A stretch of 64,000 nucleotides of DNA from JANOBD01 sp031411495 (GTDB lineage: Bacteria > Planctomycetota > Phycisphaerae > Tepidisphaerales > Tepidisphaeraceae), in assembly GCA_031411495.1 (NCBI GenBank), contig JANOBD010000100.1, positions 124,001 through 188,000 of the forward strand, read 5' to 3'. Positions 48,079-56,412 of the stretch are shown here, one piece after another. Below the pieces are notes generated by a model. The model was not told where the DNA came from. It was given only the letters and a program-made list of their open reading frames with translations, and did not search any database. Both the position numbers and the translations under genes were made by a program. Every line of letters begins with the position of its first letter. The stretch's first letter is position 1.

Positions 48079-49245
48079 TCAACTCAGTCGATACGCCGCG
48101 CGCAGCTGGCGCGGCGACTGACCCGTGTCTTCCTTGATCACGCGGCTCAGTTGCTGCTGCTGGATGAGTCCGCTGCGCCGGGCGACCTCGGGGAGTGGAA
48201 GGTCGGTCTCGATCAGCAGTTTTCGCGCGCGATCGACGTGCGCTCGCCGGATCTCGTCGGCGATGTTTCTTCCCAATGCGGCGACGAATCGACGCTCGAG
48301 GGTTCGCCTTGACACGGCGACATGATCGACGACATCCGACACGCGCACCGGCACGCCGGCATTCGAACGGACGAACGCGATTGCATCCGCCACTATTGCA
48401 TCTTCGACGGCGGTCTCGCTCGACGAGCCGCGGATCACGATTTCGCCGGGCTTGACCAGGATCGGCTTTGCCGGCGGCGCTTCGCGATTGCGAATCAATC
48501 GGCACAGGAGACCGATCGCGTCGTAGCCGATCTGGTCGCCGCGCGTGGCGACGCTGGAGAGTTGCGGCCAGATCGTCATGCAGAGCATCTCGTCGTTGTC
48601 GACACCGATGATCGAAACATCTTCCGGAACCCGGAGTCCGACGGTTTTGCAGGCGATTACCGCCTCACGCGCATAGGCATCGTATGGTGCCATCACGGCG
48701 AGGGGCCTTGGCAACGAGCCAAGCCATTTGCCGGCGCGCGTTTCCCAGGGTGCGCCGGATTCGCCCGCGCCCCACCTGGCGTCCGTCGGACCGATATGGC
48801 ACTCGAATCCTGCTTTGCTGACGGCGGCGGCGAACGCCTCGAAGCGAAGGCGGAAATAAGGAACGCCAATGTCGGCGAAGGAGGCGAAGTGACGGAACCC
48901 GCGCTGCAGGTAGTGTTCTGCAATGAGCGTCCCGATGGCGCCATCGTCGGTTCCGACCATCGGCACGCGGTCGTGTCCCGCAGGGAAGTTGGCTACGTTC
49001 ACGCACGGCTTCCCGGTGGCGATGACCTCTTCCACGACGTCTTCGTAGTCGCTGGAGAGAACGATGCCGTCGATGTCGTGGGCGTTGATCGCTTCGTCGA
49101 ATGACTGATTTCGAGGCTTGATGTGAAGCATCATGTCGCCGTGTGCGTGTGCGCACGCGGCGATTCCGGCAAACGCACGACGGTCGAAGGCGGTATCGGT
49201 CTGCAGGGCCAGCAGTATATTCAGATACCTCTGCGTGGTTCCCAT
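48079..49245 (-). CDS. XylR-type AraC-family regulator
   Basis: A 388-residue transcription factor of the XylR/LacI-AraC hybrid kind. Residues 8-275 form a LacI-like sugar-binding domain (FRHFASFADIGVPYFRLRFEAF, VSIIGVDNDEMLCMTIWPQLSSV). Residues 285-388 form an AraC double helix-turn-helix (VSRRTLERRFVAALGRNIADEI then ARRSGLIQQQQLSRVIKEDTG). Family members respond to xylose or other sugars. The second helix-turn-helix is changed from the usual GFSSQSYFSR consensus (GLIQQQQLSR). No sugar operon lies beside it. Confidence 0.92.
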   Translation of the reverse strand: MGTTQRYLNILLALQTDTAFDRRAFAGIAACAHAHGDMMLHIKPRNQSFDEAINAHDIDGIVLSSDYEDVVEEVIATGKPCVNVANFPAGHDRVPMVGTDDGAIGTLIAEHYLQRGFRHFASFADIGVPYFRLRFEAFAAAVSKAGFECHIGPTDARWGAGESGAPWETRAGKWLGSLPRPLAVMAPYDAYAREAVIACKTVGLRVPEDVSIIGVDNDEMLCMTIWPQLSSVATRGDQIGYDAIGLLCRLIRNREAPPAKPILVKPGEIVIRGSSSETAVEDAIVADAIAFVRSNAGVPVRVSDVVDHVAVSRRTLERRFVAALGRNIADEIRRAHVDRARKLLIETDLPLPEVARRSGLIQQQQLSRVIKEDTGQSPRQLRAAYRLS

Positions 49246-49369
49246 GCCGCATCACGATAAAAGATTTGCGCCGACAAGCAATCGGCGTGAACTAGATTCT
49301 TCAGTGCCCGATGTTGACCGTCGGCAGATGTTTGAAGAGTTCGTTTCCGCAAGCGAGCTCGTAAGTGAA

Positions 49370-49400
49370 ATGACCGTGCCCGCCTCCGGGGCACGGCCAT
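49370..49400. repeat. inverted repeat between XylR-type regulator and flagellin gene
   Basis: CCGTGCCC and GGGCACGG pair as an 8-bp stem, extended by three more pairs after one mismatch. T-rich sequence lies on its plus-strand side (TTCTTTGT). It could end transcription from either side or be a regulatory stem for the regulator gene. Confidence 0.45.
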
Positions 49401-49457
49401 TTCTTTGTATGCACAACGCCCCCCGCCACTCGAAGCAAGGCGCGAATCAACGCCACA

Positions 49458-49481
49458 AGCGAGCCGGCAATCCGGCTCGCT
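49458..49481 (-). terminator. hairpin after the flagellin gene
   Basis: A perfect 10-bp stem (AGCGAGCCGG with CCGGCTCGCT) around a four-base loop lies 57 bases beyond the flagellin stop. The T tract is weak, so it may be a processing or stability hairpin rather than a strict terminator. Confidence 0.5.
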
Positions 49482-49537
49482 CGCGGGTGTCTATCCTGCT
49501 TCGTCAGGATCGGACCTGTTCTTAGCGCTTCGATCGA

Positions 49538-50947
49538 TTATCGCAGGAGCGAGAGCACGGCCTGGGGCGTCGCATTGGCTTGCGAGAGCACGGACGTGTT
49601 CGCCTGCGTAAGGATCTGGGCTCGCGTGAGTGCCGCGGTTTCCTTCGCGAAGTCGGCATCACGGATTGCACTTTCACTCGCCGTTACGTTCTCAAGGGCG
49701 ACGCCCAGCGAGTTGACGTTGGTTTCGAGCACGTTCTTCTGCAGCGCGCCGAGTCGACCGCGAACGAACGCGACCTGGCTGATCGCCTTGTCGATGATCT
49801 TCTGTGCGCTGAGTGTGTTGCCGCTCACCAGCGAGTTGGCCTGACCGCTGCCGAGCGAGGAGAGGAATCCATCGACATTGTCGCCGAGGCTGCTGGTCGC
49901 GATCGACTGGATGCCGATGTTGATCTGGCCGTTGCGTTCGACCTTCGAGCCGATCTGGAACTTCGCGCCGCCGCCGTCGATGTCGAAGGTGGTGGAGGTG
50001 TACGAACGGCCCTTGGTCGCAAAAGTCGAGTCGAGCGTGAGCGAGACGTCGAGGTTGCTGGTTCGGAGCGACGCCGTCGTGCCTTCGACATCGGCCCGCG
50101 AGCCGTTGATCAATACGGTGGCATCGCCGCCGTAGTCTTTCGCACCGCTGGTAGCGAAGGTTCCGGAGACGGCACGGACAGCCACGAACTGCTTGGAGCC
50201 GTACGCCGCGGAGTTGAAGACGAGGTCGGTGCCGCTGACGATGGCGCTCACGCCGGTCGCGTTGGTCAGTTGGTTGATGCCCGCCGCGATCGCGCTGACG
50301 GCGGTGCTGCTGGCAAAACTGATCTGCTCGATGCCTGCGTTGCCCGCGACTTCGAGCGTGACGTTGCCGTTGGTCGCGCCGCCGGAGTAGCTGATCTTTC
50401 CGAGCTGCGCCGACGCCGTCACTTCCACCGTCACGTTGATTTGCCCGTTGTCGGGAATCTTGGCGGCGTTGATGTTGGTGACCGAGATGGCGCTTCCGAC
50501 GAGACCGGCGGTCGTGTAGTCGAGCGAACCATCGAGCAGCTTCCGGCCGCCGAACTCGGTCGTATTCGAGATACGGTTGATCGAGTTCAGGATCGAATCC
50601 AGCTGGAGCTGATTGGCCTTGATTTCCTCTTCGGAGAGCGCGCCGGTGTTGGCAGCTTCCAGGACGAGGCTTTGCACTTCGTTGAGAAGGCTCGACGTTT
50701 CGTTGAGCGCGCCTTCCGCCGTGTTGATGACGTTCGATGCGCGGTTGGTGTTGTCGATCGCCTTGCCGATGCCGTTGATTTCGGATCGGAGGGTTTCGCT
50801 GGCGATGAGGCCTGCAGGATCGTCCTTGCCGGTGTTGATGCGAAGGCCGGTCGAGAGACGTTGAAGCCGGGTGGACAAATCACCCTGGTTCTTGTTCATC
50901 GCCCGGATAGCCTGGAACGAATTGATATTGGTATTGATGCGACTCAT
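49538..50947 (-). CDS. fliC: flagellin
   Basis: A 469-residue filament subunit. The N-terminal D0/D1 region (1-140) is classical: INTNINSFQAIRAMNKNQ, LQRLSTGLRINTGKDDPAGL and NVINTAEGALNETSSLLNEV. The C-terminal D1/D0 (about 385-469) ends LTRAQILTQANTSVLSQANA and VLSLLR. The surface-exposed middle (about 145-380) is Thr/Ser/Ala-rich and likely variable. No signal peptide, as expected for type III export. GGAGG lies seven bases before the ATG. No fliD, fliS or other flagellar gene adjoins; the CheX-CheY unit at 23784-24722 is the only other motility-related set in the window. Confidence 0.95.
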   Translation of the reverse strand: MSRINTNINSFQAIRAMNKNQGDLSTRLQRLSTGLRINTGKDDPAGLIASETLRSEINGIGKAIDNTNRASNVINTAEGALNETSSLLNEVQSLVLEAANTGALSEEEIKANQLQLDSILNSINRISNTTEFGGRKLLDGSLDYTTAGLVGSAISVTNINAAKIPDNGQINVTVEVTASAQLGKISYSGGATNGNVTLEVAGNAGIEQISFASSTAVSAIAAGINQLTNATGVSAIVSGTDLVFNSAAYGSKQFVAVRAVSGTFATSGAKDYGGDATVLINGSRADVEGTTASLRTSNLDVSLTLDSTFATKGRSYTSTTFDIDGGGAKFQIGSKVERNGQINIGIQSIATSSLGDNVDGFLSSLGSGQANSLVSGNTLSAQKIIDKAISQVAFVRGRLGALQKNVLETNVNSLGVALENVTASESAIRDADFAKETAALTRAQILTQANTSVLSQANATPQAVLSLLR

Positions 50948-51628
50948 GTGATCCTCCGTGATGGAAGCACGGCCGGTTCATCCGGACCGCGTTTCGGCGG
51001 CAATCCATTTTGCGCCGAGCAGGAAGACTGGAAACGTGAGGCCGGTAGACATCCGGCCCGCCAGCAGAGCTCCGTCGGCGTCGGCCTGGTTTGCACCGGG
51101 CGTTGCCGTTCTTCGGATGGCTCTGAAAGCTGATACTGACTCTTGACTACGCATGAGCCGGCATCTCCGAGCCGGCGGAACAAGCAGGCAGATTGATGAG
51201 GTGGCAGACCTCCGTGTCAGTGAGGCAGTCAGTCGCCTCGTCAGTTCGCGACGATCCTCGCCCGTCCGTGGGCGAGTCCAGAGCCGGCCCGTTGGCCTGC
51301 CCTCATCGATCCGCCATTGCGGACCGCGTCATTGTCTGCTTCGAATTGTCGGACTGCTGCGAGCGCAAACTTGAACCGCGTGGCTGCAGAATTCGCCTCG
51401 GGACGATCGCCGATAACACGGGCGTTTTTCGATGAGGGGCGACGCCGCGCAGGTTTTGCCCTCGCCGGGCCTGGGACTGCCGGCCACGCCGCGACAGCCG
51501 ACTCGAACCCCGGAGGACATCCCACAACCGCGTCGCGTCCTATTGCCGCTGTCGCTGTCGGCGAAGGGCATTCGAGATTCCTCGATCCGATTCACGTTCA
51601 TCTCGAACTCGATTACAATCCGGTATTG
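50948..51628. other. long intergenic region upstream of flagellin and GNAT
   Basis: 681 bases between divergent genes. Open frames here are GC-rich shadows, including an upstream extension of the GNAT frame. It should hold the flagellin promoter and a long 5' leader, but I find no convincing sigma-28 or sigma-54 box in the proper orientation. Confidence 0.4.
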
Positions 51629-52129
51629 ATGGACGGCTCTGGCACATTTTCGATCCGCAGTTTTCATCCCGCCGACCACGCGGCCGTCAAGGCGCTCTAC
51701 GTCGACGGCATGCTCGGCGGGAAACTCGCCGACAATGACACCGGCTTCGACATCGACGACGTCAACCTCGCCTACATGTCGACCCCGGGCAGCCACTTCT
51801 GGGTGGCCGAATCCGACGGCAAAATCGTCGGAATGATCGGCATCCAGCAGCTCGACGCCGGCGTCGGCGAAATCCGCCGCCTTCGCGTCGACCGCGACTA
51901 CCGCCGCCGCGGCATCGGCTCCGCCATGCTCCAGAGGGCCCTCGAGTTCTGCCGCGATCAAGGCCTGCTCAAGGTCACCCTCGACACCTACATCGAGCGC
52001 GAGCCCGCCCTCAAGCTGTTCGAAAAGTTCAATTTTCGACACGACAAAACCCGCGAAACCGCCGGCAAACAGCTGCTGTTCTTCTACCTCGACCTGTACG
52101 GGTCGGATAAGACGAAAACCTCGGAATGA
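51629..52129 (+). CDS. GNAT-family N-acetyltransferase
   Basis: A 166-residue GNAT domain. The acetyl-CoA site is RLRVDRDYRRRGIGSAML near 92-109 (the Q/RxxGxG/A motif), preceded by the strand FWVAESDGKIVGMIGIQQL and followed by GLLKVTLDTY and ALKLFEKFNF. The ATG at 51629 starts right at the first strand; the longer frame upstream is not protein-like. Its last codons lie in a terminal inverted repeat of the element at 52122, which supplies the stop. The acceptor is unknown. Confidence 0.92.
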   Translation: MDGSGTFSIRSFHPADHAAVKALYVDGMLGGKLADNDTGFDIDDVNLAYMSTPGSHFWVAESDGKIVGMIGIQQLDAGVGEIRRLRVDRDYRRRGIGSAMLQRALEFCRDQGLLKVTLDTYIEREPALKLFEKFNFRHDKTRETAGKQLLFFYLDLYGSDKTKTSE

Positions 52130-52282
52130 CGACTCAATGCCGAAGGACGAAACTCGAAATCCGAATGTCGAATCAAGGTTCCAATATCGAATGCGGAGAA
52201 TGACAAGACGTGAGCGTTGCTTTGCTCCTTTGAAAAACTCAATCCTTCATTCGTCATTCGATCTTCGAAGTTCGTCATTCCG
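52122..52282. repeat. 161-bp element with 11-bp terminal inverted repeats
   Basis: CGGAATGACGA at 52122-52132 and its exact reverse complement at 52272-52282 bound a segment rich in CGAAT/ATTCG words (CATTCGTCATTCG inside the right arm). The two ends carry the stop codons of the convergent genes on either side: GNAT ends SE-stop on the left repeat and the S41 protease ends TE-stop on the right repeat. Confidence 0.8.
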
Positions 52283-53576
52283 TTTTCGCCTTCCCCATCA
52301 TCATCGCCGCCAGTGAGTCCACCGCCGCATCGAGCTGTCGGTCCTTGATGTGGGCCGGCCGCGTGGTGGCGTGCGACATCGGCGGAATGACCGATGGCCC
52401 CAGGAGCGACTCCGCCACCTGTTGAAACTCTTCCTTGTTCAGTTTCACCTCGACGCTCGGGTCGACGCCCCACACGGTCGAGTTCTCCCAGCGATGCACG
52501 TTGCGCCCGCTCGGCAGGAAGTACTGCGCGATGGTGATCTTGAGCGCGCCGTCCTCCTTCCAGTCTTCGACATCCTGGACGGTTCCCTTGCCGAAGGTGC
52601 GCGTGCCGACGACGACCGCGCGGCGATGGTCCTGCAGCGCGCCTGCGAAGATCTCGCTGGCGCTGGCCGACTCCTCGTTCACCAGCACCGCGACCGGAAC
52701 ATGGACGATCGTATCGCCGGGGCTGGCGATGATCTTCGACTCCGGGCGGGTCCGGCCCCTGATGCTGACGATCACGCCTTCATCGAGGAACATGTCGGCG
52801 ATTTTCGCGGCATAATCGAGCCCGCCGCCTGGGTTAAAGCGCAGGTCGATGATGACTCCCCTGGCGTTCTCGCCGGTCAGGGTTCGCAGTGCACGCTCGG
52901 TATTGCCGAGCGTTTCTTCGTTGAACTGGGCGATATGCACGTACGCGATGCCGAGTTCACGGTCGATGAAGTAATCCCAGCTCCCGTCCGGCCGGCGGCT
53001 GTAACCGGTCACGGTCGGTTCGTTCACCGATCCGCGGACGATGTCGAACTCCTTCTCGCTGCCGTCGAAGCGGCGGACGGTGATCTTCACGTGCGTCCCT
53101 TCCGGCCCCTTGATGCGCGGCGAGATGTCATCGGTCTTCATTCCCTTGATCGCGATGCCGTCGACCTTGGTGATGATGTCGCCCGCCTCGATGCCGGCCG
53201 CATACGCCGGCCCGCCATCCAGCGGCGTGATGACCTCGATCTCATCGGCTTCGTTCAGGTGATACGACACGCCGATGCCCACGAAGTTCCCCGTGAGCGC
53301 CTGCATGAACTGCCCCTTATGAACCGGGGGCACGTAGACGGTGAACGGATCGAGCGTATTGAGCATCGCCTGGATGGCGACCGTCTGCATCTGCTTCTGC
53401 TTGGCAGGATCGATCTGCGTGACGTAGCGCGTGCGGACCTCGTGCTGCACCTGCGCGATCAGATTGGCGAACTGCCGGTCCTGGTCTTCCACCAGCACAT
53501 GCGACGCCAACATCCGCCCGGCGAGAAAGACGCAGAGGACCATTCCGAAGAGCCAGACGAGCCGTTCACGATTCAT
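52275..53576 (-). CDS. carboxyl-terminal processing protease (S41)
   Basis: A 433-residue periplasmic Ser/Lys protease. One N-terminal membrane segment (about 7-25), a PDZ domain (about 85-170, with GIGVSYHLNEADEIEV and AGIEAGDIITKVDG) and the S41 catalytic domain (about 190-380). The nucleophile Ser lies in NEESASASEIFAG near 303 and the general base Lys in TRTFGKGTVQ near 330, so it should be active. It acts on C-termini of envelope proteins. The C-terminal end falls in the neighbouring repeat element. Single gene. Confidence 0.93.
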   Translation of the reverse strand: MNRERLVWLFGMVLCVFLAGRMLASHVLVEDQDRQFANLIAQVQHEVRTRYVTQIDPAKQKQMQTVAIQAMLNTLDPFTVYVPPVHKGQFMQALTGNFVGIGVSYHLNEADEIEVITPLDGGPAYAAGIEAGDIITKVDGIAIKGMKTDDISPRIKGPEGTHVKITVRRFDGSEKEFDIVRGSVNEPTVTGYSRRPDGSWDYFIDRELGIAYVHIAQFNEETLGNTERALRTLTGENARGVIIDLRFNPGGGLDYAAKIADMFLDEGVIVSIRGRTRPESKIIASPGDTIVHVPVAVLVNEESASASEIFAGALQDHRRAVVVGTRTFGKGTVQDVEDWKEDGALKITIAQYFLPSGRNVHRWENSTVWGVDPSVEVKLNKEEFQQVAESLLGPSVIPPMSHATTRPAHIKDRQLDAAVDSLAAMMMGKAKTE

Positions 53577-53679
53577 GGGGTGCTCATTTCATTTGGTGGC
53601 GGATGCGTCATCTATCACAACTGTCGTGCAGAAGTCTCACCGTCATCTGGCTCATCTACTGACGAAGTGAGCCAAACGA

Positions 53680-53794
53680 TGTCACCCTGAGGTGCTCCGA
53701 AGGGTCTAGAGGCAGCGGCGAGTTGCTGCCGTTTACTCAAATCACTTTGCCGCGGCCAGCAGACCCCTCGTCGGTAAACCTCCTCGGGGTGACA
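53680..53794. repeat. 115-bp element with 13-bp terminal inverted repeats
   Basis: TGTCACCCTGAGG at 53680 and CCTCGGGGTGACA at 53782-53794 pair over 13 bases with one mismatch; GGGTCTA and CAGACCCC give a second, inner pairing. No gene is inside. The ends resemble those of the element at 28323. Confidence 0.7.
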
Positions 53795-53838
53795 AAGAGG
53801 CGATTTTCACAACTTAGGCTCCCTCTGGATGACAGCGC

Positions 53839-54657
53839 TCACCCCACCTTTCCTTCAATCGATCTCACAAACGCCTCGATCGCCTCGGCCACTTCCGCGG
53901 GCCTTTCCAGGGACGACAGGTGCCCCGCGCCCTCGATCACATCCAGCCGCGCGCCTGGCGTGAGCTCGACGATTTTCTTCGCCACCTCCACCGGCGCGAT
54001 CGCGTCGCCGCTGCCGACAATCACCTGAAGCGGGCAGGACAGTGTCGGCAGCGCCTCGAAAAACGCCGGCCGGTCACGCATCGCGGCGCAGGCGCTGCGC
54101 AGCGTGCCAGGGGGTTGGGCCAGCATGATGTCGCGCAGCCGCTCGACCAGCGCCGGGTCCAGGAGATACGCACCCGGATGGAGCATCTTCGACAGCATCG
54201 ATTCGACCACGCCGGGCGAGCCTTGTCGGTCGATGAGTTCGATCATCTTGTTCCGCGCCGCCTTGCCGGTGTCATCATCCGCGTTCGCGCGGGTATCGAC
54301 GAAACAGAGGCCCAGCAATCGTTCCGGGGCGTTTCGATAGAGCGCCTGCGCCACGTATCCCCCCATCGACAGCCCGGCCAGCACGAAGCGGTCGATCCGG
54401 AGCGCATCCGCCAGTTCCAGCAACGAGCCGGCCAGGCTCTCCATCGAAAACGAAACGTTCTGTTTCGATGCCGGCACGTTCAGCGTGGATTTGCCGAAGC
54501 CGGGCAAATCCGGCACCACGACGCGGAAGCTGCTGGCGAGCATCGCCCCTGCGTCGCCCCAGATCCGGCTATCCAGCGGGAAGCCGTGAACCAGAAACAC
54601 CGGCGTCCCGGTTCCCATCTCCGTGTAGTGAACGCTTCCGATCGAAACGGTCTGCAT
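53839..54657 (-). CDS. alpha/beta-fold hydrolase
   Basis: A 272-residue cytoplasmic hydrolase. The oxyanion region is FLVHGFPLDSRIWG near 22-35, the nucleophile Ser lies in GLSMGGYV near 103, the acid Asp in VGSGDAIAPV near 221 and the base His in EGAGHLSSLE near 249, so the triad is complete. The closest named types are 3-oxoadipate enol-lactonase-like and carboxylesterase enzymes; substrate unknown. The ATG at 54657 starts the first strand; the open frame upstream is not protein-like. Confidence 0.92.
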   Translation of the reverse strand: MQTVSIGSVHYTEMGTGTPVFLVHGFPLDSRIWGDAGAMLASSFRVVVPDLPGFGKSTLNVPASKQNVSFSMESLAGSLLELADALRIDRFVLAGLSMGGYVAQALYRNAPERLLGLCFVDTRANADDDTGKAARNKMIELIDRQGSPGVVESMLSKMLHPGAYLLDPALVERLRDIMLAQPPGTLRSACAAMRDRPAFFEALPTLSCPLQVIVGSGDAIAPVEVAKKIVELTPGARLDVIEGAGHLSSLERPAEVAEAIEAFVRSIEGKVG

Positions 54658-55079
54658 AGCCGAAGGATAGCCGTGTTGCCGATGCGAGGAAACGCACCGC
54701 TGCGCACCCCCGCCCGGCAAGCTGGGTAAGGGCTTTGTTCGAGAAATGGGACAGAATGGGTCACGGTGGGTCATCGACCCGCGCCCAACGGCGACTCGGC
54801 GTGGTCCGAATCGTTGCGACGAGCGATCTGCGACAACTGCTGTCACCCGCAGCCTCCCGGGAAAAACGCATCATCCCTACGGTGCATGTCAGGTCGGTGG
54901 CAAATGAATTCCGGCACGCAAGGGTGTGGCGTTCGAGCGGGCGTCAGGAAAAAAGTCGCCGATGGGTCGCGGATCGTCACCGATGACTGTCGGATCATCT
55001 GGTCTTCATGCGCAGGTTCATATCGGTGTGGTCGGCGTTCATCGGTGACGTCTGTTCTGCAATCGCCTGCCATACAACG
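54658..55079. other. intergenic region upstream of the hydrolase
   Basis: 422 bases between two minus-strand genes. I see no gene, RNA or clear structured element in it. Confidence 0.4.
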
Positions 55080-55652
55080 TCATTCCTGATCGAACCCCAT
55101 GTCGATCCGGAACGCAGCAACCATCTGGACGTGGCGGATGTCGTTCTCCGGGCTCGATTCCTTGTCGTAGTTCAGGCCGTACGGCCAGAAGTGCTGGCGA
55201 TCGCCCTTGAGCACGGCATCTGGCCCGTCGAACGACTTGAGTAACGCGATCGCGTGCGGGCCGGTCCATTTGCCGCCGACCATCAGCTCCTGCCACTGTT
55301 TCGTCGTGCCGATGCCGAGCGTGTGGCCGATCTCGTGCAGCGCGGTGCGCTGGCTGATCTGCCCGCCGAAACGGATGTGGCCGTTGAAGTTTCCATCCGC
55401 GGTCGGCGTGCCGGGGCTATAGCTGATGGTGAGCTGCTTATCGAACCAGCCGACGGTGTTGTAGAGCGCGACCGCGCCGTCCATCGCCGCGACGATCTTC
55501 TGTCGTATCTCCGGCGGCCAGTTTTCGTTGTCGGTCTGGAGCTTGTAGCGCAGCATGCCGGGTTGGGTCGTCGGCCGCGTTGAAGGACTCGTCTGCATGC
55601 CCGCGATCAGCAGACATAGACTCGACGCGAAAAGTGCCGTTCTGCGAAGCAT
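55080..55652 (-). CDS. exported zincin-like metalloprotease
   Basis: A 190-residue exported protein. Signal peptide about 1-20, then a Thr/Pro-rich linker. The zinc helix is ALHEIGHTLGIGTTKQW near residue 105, with HExxH and the following Gly as in metzincins, but the third position (normally His or Asp) is Thr. The C-terminal part has DPGFD-like ends (AAFRIDMGFDQE) and no Met-turn is certain. It could be an active protease with another third ligand or a zinc-binding protein of other function. Confidence 0.78.
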   Translation of the reverse strand: MLRRTALFASSLCLLIAGMQTSPSTRPTTQPGMLRYKLQTDNENWPPEIRQKIVAAMDGAVALYNTVGWFDKQLTISYSPGTPTADGNFNGHIRFGGQISQRTALHEIGHTLGIGTTKQWQELMVGGKWTGPHAIALLKSFDGPDAVLKGDRQHFWPYGLNYDKESSPENDIRHVQMVAAFRIDMGFDQE

Positions 55653-55703
55653 CGATAAGAGTGTGCAGATGCGGATTGCGCTGGCAACCGAATCGGACGG
55701 CGT

Positions 55704-56072
55704 TCACACCGACTTGGGCGTGAACCACTTCAGGACGTAATACACCGCTCGGACTTTGCCGGGGTTGCGCACGCCATGAAGGTCGTTCGACCCTGCGAAA
55801 AAGATCGAGCCGGCACTCATGGTGTGCGTCTGGCTGTTGCAGAACACCTCGAGCATGCCTTCGCGGAGCAGGATGATTTCCTCTTCGGGGTGAGAATGTG
55901 GAGCATGGGAGGCGTTGCCCGGATCGAGCAGCGTGGCGTGGCAGCTCATGCGGTCGAGCGTTCGGGTCGGGAAGTTGAAGATCGGCCGGCTCGCGCCGAC
56001 GGGGGTCGCCTTTTCCTGGAGGTTGAGCCAGTCGAAGATCATCGAGACGCCGTTGGCGGGTGAATCGCTCAT
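55704..56072 (-). CDS. small cupin-domain protein
   Basis: A 122-residue single cupin barrel. Motif 1 is HAPHSHPEEEIILLREG near 56-72, with two His and a Glu as metal ligands, and motif 2 follows as AGSIFFAGSNDLHGVRNPG near 90-108, with the last His. ATG at 56072 has AAGGAG six bases upstream, which decides the start over a longer frame. Such cupins act as small metal-dependent isomerases, dioxygenases or sensors; which applies here is unknown. Confidence 0.9.
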   Translation of the reverse strand: MSDSPANGVSMIFDWLNLQEKATPVGASRPIFNFPTRTLDRMSCHATLLDPGNASHAPHSHPEEEIILLREGMLEVFCNSQTHTMSAGSIFFAGSNDLHGVRNPGKVRAVYYVLKWFTPKSV

Positions 56073-56412
56073 GGTCTCCTTGTCGAATGCCGTGCACATC
56101 ATCGCGAGGGTTGGCCATCCGCTCACGCATGAACTCTGGCGAAAACCACTCGCTGTTTTGTCACATTCCGCAGCCGACATGTCGCTCGACAATTCCCGGC
56201 GAAGGTTGTCGCATGCGATGGGCGCCCCGGGGCAATGTACTCGTTGACCCGCGTTCTGCGGCGCGGGTCAGGCGTACCTGCCCCGGGACACCCGTCAAAC
56301 GTTCATATGTGTCACCCTGACATACCAGCCCGTCGAAAGAGAATTGGTTCGACTGCCGCGCGATCGTTGCTAGAGTACGGCGACAAATCGCACTGGCGTC
56401 TGAGGATTCCGC
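56073..56412. other. intergenic region containing a long stem-loop
   Basis: 340 bases between divergent cupin and GNAT genes. It includes the structured element at 56226-56287 and, at about 56307-56322, a short GTGTCACCCTGACATA resembling one end of the repeat at 53680. No gene is seen. Confidence 0.5.
56226..56287. repeat. 62-bp nearly continuous stem-loop
   Basis: CCCGGGGCA at 56226-56234 pairs with TGCCCCGGG at 56279-56287. Inside it GTAC pairs with GTAC, and TGACCCGC pairs with GCGGGTCA, leaving only an eight-base loop and small bulges. No T tract follows, so it is not a terminator. Confidence 0.7.

Noticed and set aside
49580..51133. A 517-codon plus-strand frame across the flagellin gene
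   Set aside because: Flagellin on the minus strand is unmistakable; the plus frame is a low-complexity shadow.
51409..51416. GCCGATAA, matching a sigma-28 -10 box
   Set aside because: It points away from the flagellin gene, and the -35 position (AATT-like) does not match TAAA.
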